The notes under the pieces were generated by a model. The model was not told the DNA's origin. It did not search any database and saw only the letters and a program-made list of their open reading frames with translations. From an uncultured Clostridia bacterium (lineage in GTDB: Bacteria > Bacillota > Clostridia > UBA1381), in the NCBI GenBank assembly GCA_945948775.1, contig CAMFCK010000076.1, forward strand, positions 1 to 5,288: a DNA stretch of 5,288 nucleotides, written 5' to 3'. Shown piece after piece: positions 4,494-5,288 of the stretch. Position 1 is the first letter of the stretch. Each line of letters starts with the position of its first letter. The translations under genes were made by a program, and so were the position numbers.

Positions 4494-5288
4494 ATGAAAA
4501 CAAAAAAAATTATCATATCGGCGCTCGCTCTTTCACTAATAGCCGGGGCACTTGGCGGCTGCGGTGCGCAGCAGAATACAAATGCTTCCGAACCGGAGCA
4601 GGAAAAACAGCTTGACAAACTGACCGTACAGTCATTGTGGCTTCCGCAGACTCAGTTTGCAGGTCTTTACATAGCTGATGAAAAGGGCTTTTATGAAGAA
4701 GAGGGTATTGACGTGGAAATTCTGCCCGGCGGAGATGTCAGCTCAGAGGAGCAGGTAGAAAACGATATAGCGCAGATAGGCGTAGCTTTCTACAGCAGCG
4801 TGCTGACATATCAGGAGGGCGGATATGATTTCATCAATGTATTCCAAACCTTCAGAAGCAGTCCGCAGTATCTTGTGGCAAAAGCGGAATCGGGTATAAA
4901 AACGGGCGCAGACCTAAAGGGCAAAAAGGTCGGAAACTGGTTTGGCGGCAGACAGTATGAGCTGTATGCACTGGCTCTTTTAAACGGGCTTGATCCGGAA
5001 AAGGATGTTGACTGGCAGCAGCAGGACTTTACAATGGATCAGTTTATATCGGGAGAATTTGACGTAGCTTCTGCAATGAGTTATAATGAATATCTACTGC
5101 TTTTAGAGAACGGCTACAGCGAAGACGATCTCAATGTCATCGACATGAACAAGGAGGGCGCCGCACTTCTGGAGGACTGCCTGTTTGTAAAGCGTTCATG
5201 GGCGGAGGAAAATCACGATTTGCTGGTGAGATTTATCCGCGCGACCATCAAGGGCTGGAAATACACCTATGATAACCCGGAAGAAGCC
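4494..5288 (+). CDS. Lipoprotein substrate-binding protein, NMT1/THI5-like, partial at 3' end
   Basis: The first 265 codons are present and the frame is open to the right edge; family members usually run about 320-350 residues. A signal peptide (basic M-K-T-K-K, hydrophobic 6-19) ends in the lipobox L-G-G-C, so Cys23 is the likely lipid anchor and the protein sits on the outer face of the membrane. Mature residues open with L-D-K-L-T-V-Q-S-L-W-L-P-Q-T-Q-F-A-G-L-Y-I-A (40-61), then K-G-F-Y-E-E-E-G-I-D-V-E-I, the usual first lobe of NMT1/ThiY-type binding proteins for pyrimidine, thiamine-precursor, riboflavin or related ligands. L-K-G-K-K-V-G-N-W (143-151) is the lobe connection of the fold. 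ATG 4494 has GAAAGG about nine bases upstream and follows the permease 2 stop by 33 bases. The ligand is unresolved, because no marker vitamin gene is in the window. Confidence 0.88.
   Translation, partial: MKTKKIIISALALSLIAGALGGCGAQQNTNASEPEQEKQLDKLTVQSLWLPQTQFAGLYIADEKGFYEEEGIDVEILPGGDVSSEEQVENDIAQIGVAFYSSVLTYQEGGYDFINVFQTFRSSPQYLVAKAESGIKTGADLKGKKVGNWFGGRQYELYALALLNGLDPEKDVDWQQQDFTMDQFISGEFDVASAMSYNEYLLLLENGYSEDDLNVIDMNKEGAALLEDCLFVKRSWAEENHDLLVRFIRATIKGWKYTYDNPEEA

Noticed and set aside
4427..4615. Plus-strand ORF of 62 codons across the permease 2/binding protein junction
   Set aside because: It overlaps the lipoprotein signal sequence in another frame, and the binding protein has a clear start and lipobox.
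1..5288. Insertion sequence, CRISPR array, tRNA or rRNA
   Set aside because: I saw no transposase motif, terminal repeats, regular direct repeats or RNA gene signature in the window.

Overview
The window looks like chromosomal DNA from a low-to-mid GC Gram-positive anaerobe, most likely a gut Clostridia member (Ruminococcus/Oscillospiraceae-like). The clues are strong AGGAGG-type ribosome binding sites, sigma-A-type promoters, a lipoprotein-type solute-binding protein, and a cytoplasmic GH29 fucosidase of a kind I associate with gut Firmicutes. This placement is inferred from style, not from a marker gene.

Layout. Positions 1-1534 carry a minus-strand operon: a GH29 alpha-L-fucosidase gene, followed 9 bases later by a serine hydrolase of the beta-lactamase/DD-peptidase type that runs off the left edge. 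The fucosidase is split in two by a lesion near 930-945 that removes roughly 15 conserved residues and changes frame. Positions 1535-2118 are the divergent intergenic and leader region. It holds a minus-strand promoter (1579-1607), a plus-strand promoter (1747-1775), two short dyads, a small membrane-protein-like ORF that also seems frameshifted (1825-2021), a terminator-like hairpin (1968-2003), and a very short ORF with a good ribosome binding site (2025-2078). Positions 2119-5288 carry a plus-strand ABC importer operon: ATPase, permease 1, permease 2 and a lipoprotein binding protein of the NMT1/THI5-like type, which is cut by the right edge.

How the genes work together. The plus-strand genes form a complete importer of the nitrate/sulfonate/taurine/vitamin-precursor type, with one ATPase and two different permeases (a heterodimer). 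The extracellular binding protein is lipid-anchored. The first three genes overlap end to start, so they are probably translationally coupled. The binding-protein family suggests a small heteroaromatic or vitamin-precursor ligand such as a pyrimidine, thiamine precursor or riboflavin. No vitamin-biosynthesis gene or recognisable TPP or FMN riboswitch lies in the window, so the ligand stays open. The minus-strand pair probably acts on fucosylated glycan fragments or acylated sugars inside the cell.

The most striking feature is three apparent reading-frame breaks in about 3 kb: in the fucosidase, the leader small protein and the permease 2 N terminus. Either the locus is decaying or the assembled sequence carries indel errors. 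I found no convincing wholly new system. The best candidate for something undescribed is the small two-helix membrane protein ahead of the transporter, with the hairpin that overlaps its coding frame.
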